A DNA stretch of 46,337 nucleotides, taken from contig MU266555.1 in the NCBI GenBank assembly GCA_021014945.1, positions 1-46,337 on the forward strand, given 5' to 3'. The notes beneath the pieces are model-generated. The model saw only the letters and a program-made list of their open reading frames with translations, was not told the DNA's origin and searched no databases. Source of the DNA: Leucogyrophana mollusca (taxonomy: Eukaryota; Basidiomycota; Agaricomycetes; Boletales). This document shows positions 45,970-46,337 of the stretch, piece by piece. Both the position numbers and the translations under genes were made by a program. Position 1 is the stretch's first letter; every line of letters begins with the position of its first letter.

Positions 45970-46070
45970 GGTTAGGGGGGCACGACGCCGAAGGCTAGGT
46001 TAGGTTAGGGGGGAGCGAGCCCGAGCGGAGCGTTAGGTTAGGGGGGAGCGAGCCGAGCGAAGCGAGGCGA
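45970..46070 (+). repeat. Telomere-like GTTAGG/G-run repeats with GAGCG tracts
   Basis: Three G-rich blocks: GGTTAGGGGGG at 45,970-45,980, AGGTTAGGTTAGGGGGG at about 45,996-46,012 and GTTAGGTTAGGGGGG at about 46,032-46,046. The last two are each followed by AGCGAGCC(C)GAGCG-type purine/C runs. They resemble degenerate TTAGGG telomere repeat but are not a clean array. Confidence 0.6.
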
Positions 46071-46089
46071 GCGACCCGGTACTACTAAA

Positions 46090-46171
46090 CTGAAGAATGC
46101 GATACCCAAACTCCTCTTGCTGACAGGCAACAACGAGGGAGTTTCGCAATGAGCTCTTCAGTGGGTATCGA
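46090..46171. other. Imperfect hairpin / inverted repeat
   Basis: ACTGAAGA (46,090-46,097) pairs with TCTTCAGT (46,156-46,163); CGATACCCA (46,101-46,109) is the exact reverse complement of TGGGTATCG (46,163-46,171); AAACTCC pairs with GGAGTTT further in. The stems overlap, so alternative folds are possible. After it, to 46,337, I see no gene; TTTTTATAG near 46,180 is TATA-like. Confidence 0.55.
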
Positions 46172-46337
46172 AAGGGTTTTTATAGCAAAACAGTAACGGC
46201 TGTGCAGAACGCTGCCAAGACGCGTTAGGTATCTATTTCACAATAGAACTATTTCGGTCCGCTTCATATCACGGGCGCAGCAATGAGCCGCGTGCTACAT
46301 TGTCCTTAGGACGTAGCCGCATCACTCCGCTGGCACT

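Overview
The window looks like nuclear DNA of a basidiomycete mushroom (Agaricomycetes). Genes are cut by many introns of about 50-65 bp with GT(G/A)..AG ends, many of them carrying a CTGAC/CTAA-like branch site. The families present (DUF6533 and DUF6535 membrane proteins, FAS1/GPI proteins, VIT-VWA protein, an ERT1-type Zn2Cys6 factor, TPR-CHAT protein) are typical of this class. All gene models were built by hand from reading frames, splice sites and recalled family motifs; no database search was possible.

Region 1 (1-14,400) is a rearranged accessory zone. It holds two RBR-type ubiquitin ligase genes (the first cut by the window edge), a third RBR copy reduced to a deleted remnant, two DUF6533 membrane-protein genes lying as arms of an inverted duplication of about 2.4 kb, one complete DUF6535 gene, and a decayed DUF6535 tail with its duplicated 3' flank. 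The complete RBR gene has an N-terminal domain with Gln...Cys and Asp-Ser-His motifs suggesting a cysteine protease/deubiquitinase fused to an E3 ligase.

Region 2 (14,400-25,400) carries a seven-exon membrane protein of an agaricomycete-expanded family, a class I SAM methyltransferase, and a VIT-VWA protein gene bracketed by two paralogous secreted FAS1 genes, all three on the minus strand.

Region 3 (25,400-28,690) is gene-poor, with one small gene bearing a conserved motif.

Region 4 (28,690-39,500) is orderly. A Gfo/Idh/MocA-type oxidoreductase and a GH1 beta-glucosidase diverge from a 557-bp shared promoter; next comes an ERT1-like regulator of non-fermentable carbon use, then the chaperonin subunit CCT gamma on the opposite strand. 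The first three could form a sugar/carbon metabolism neighbourhood; that is inference.

Region 5 (39,500-46,337) has 1.7 kb without a recognised gene, then a 1281-residue protein with an N-terminal C2-like domain, twelve exact-length 45-residue TPR-type repeats and a C-terminal CHAT caspase-like domain. The window ends with a frameshifted glutathione-transferase exon followed by telomere-like GTTAGG tracts and a hairpin.
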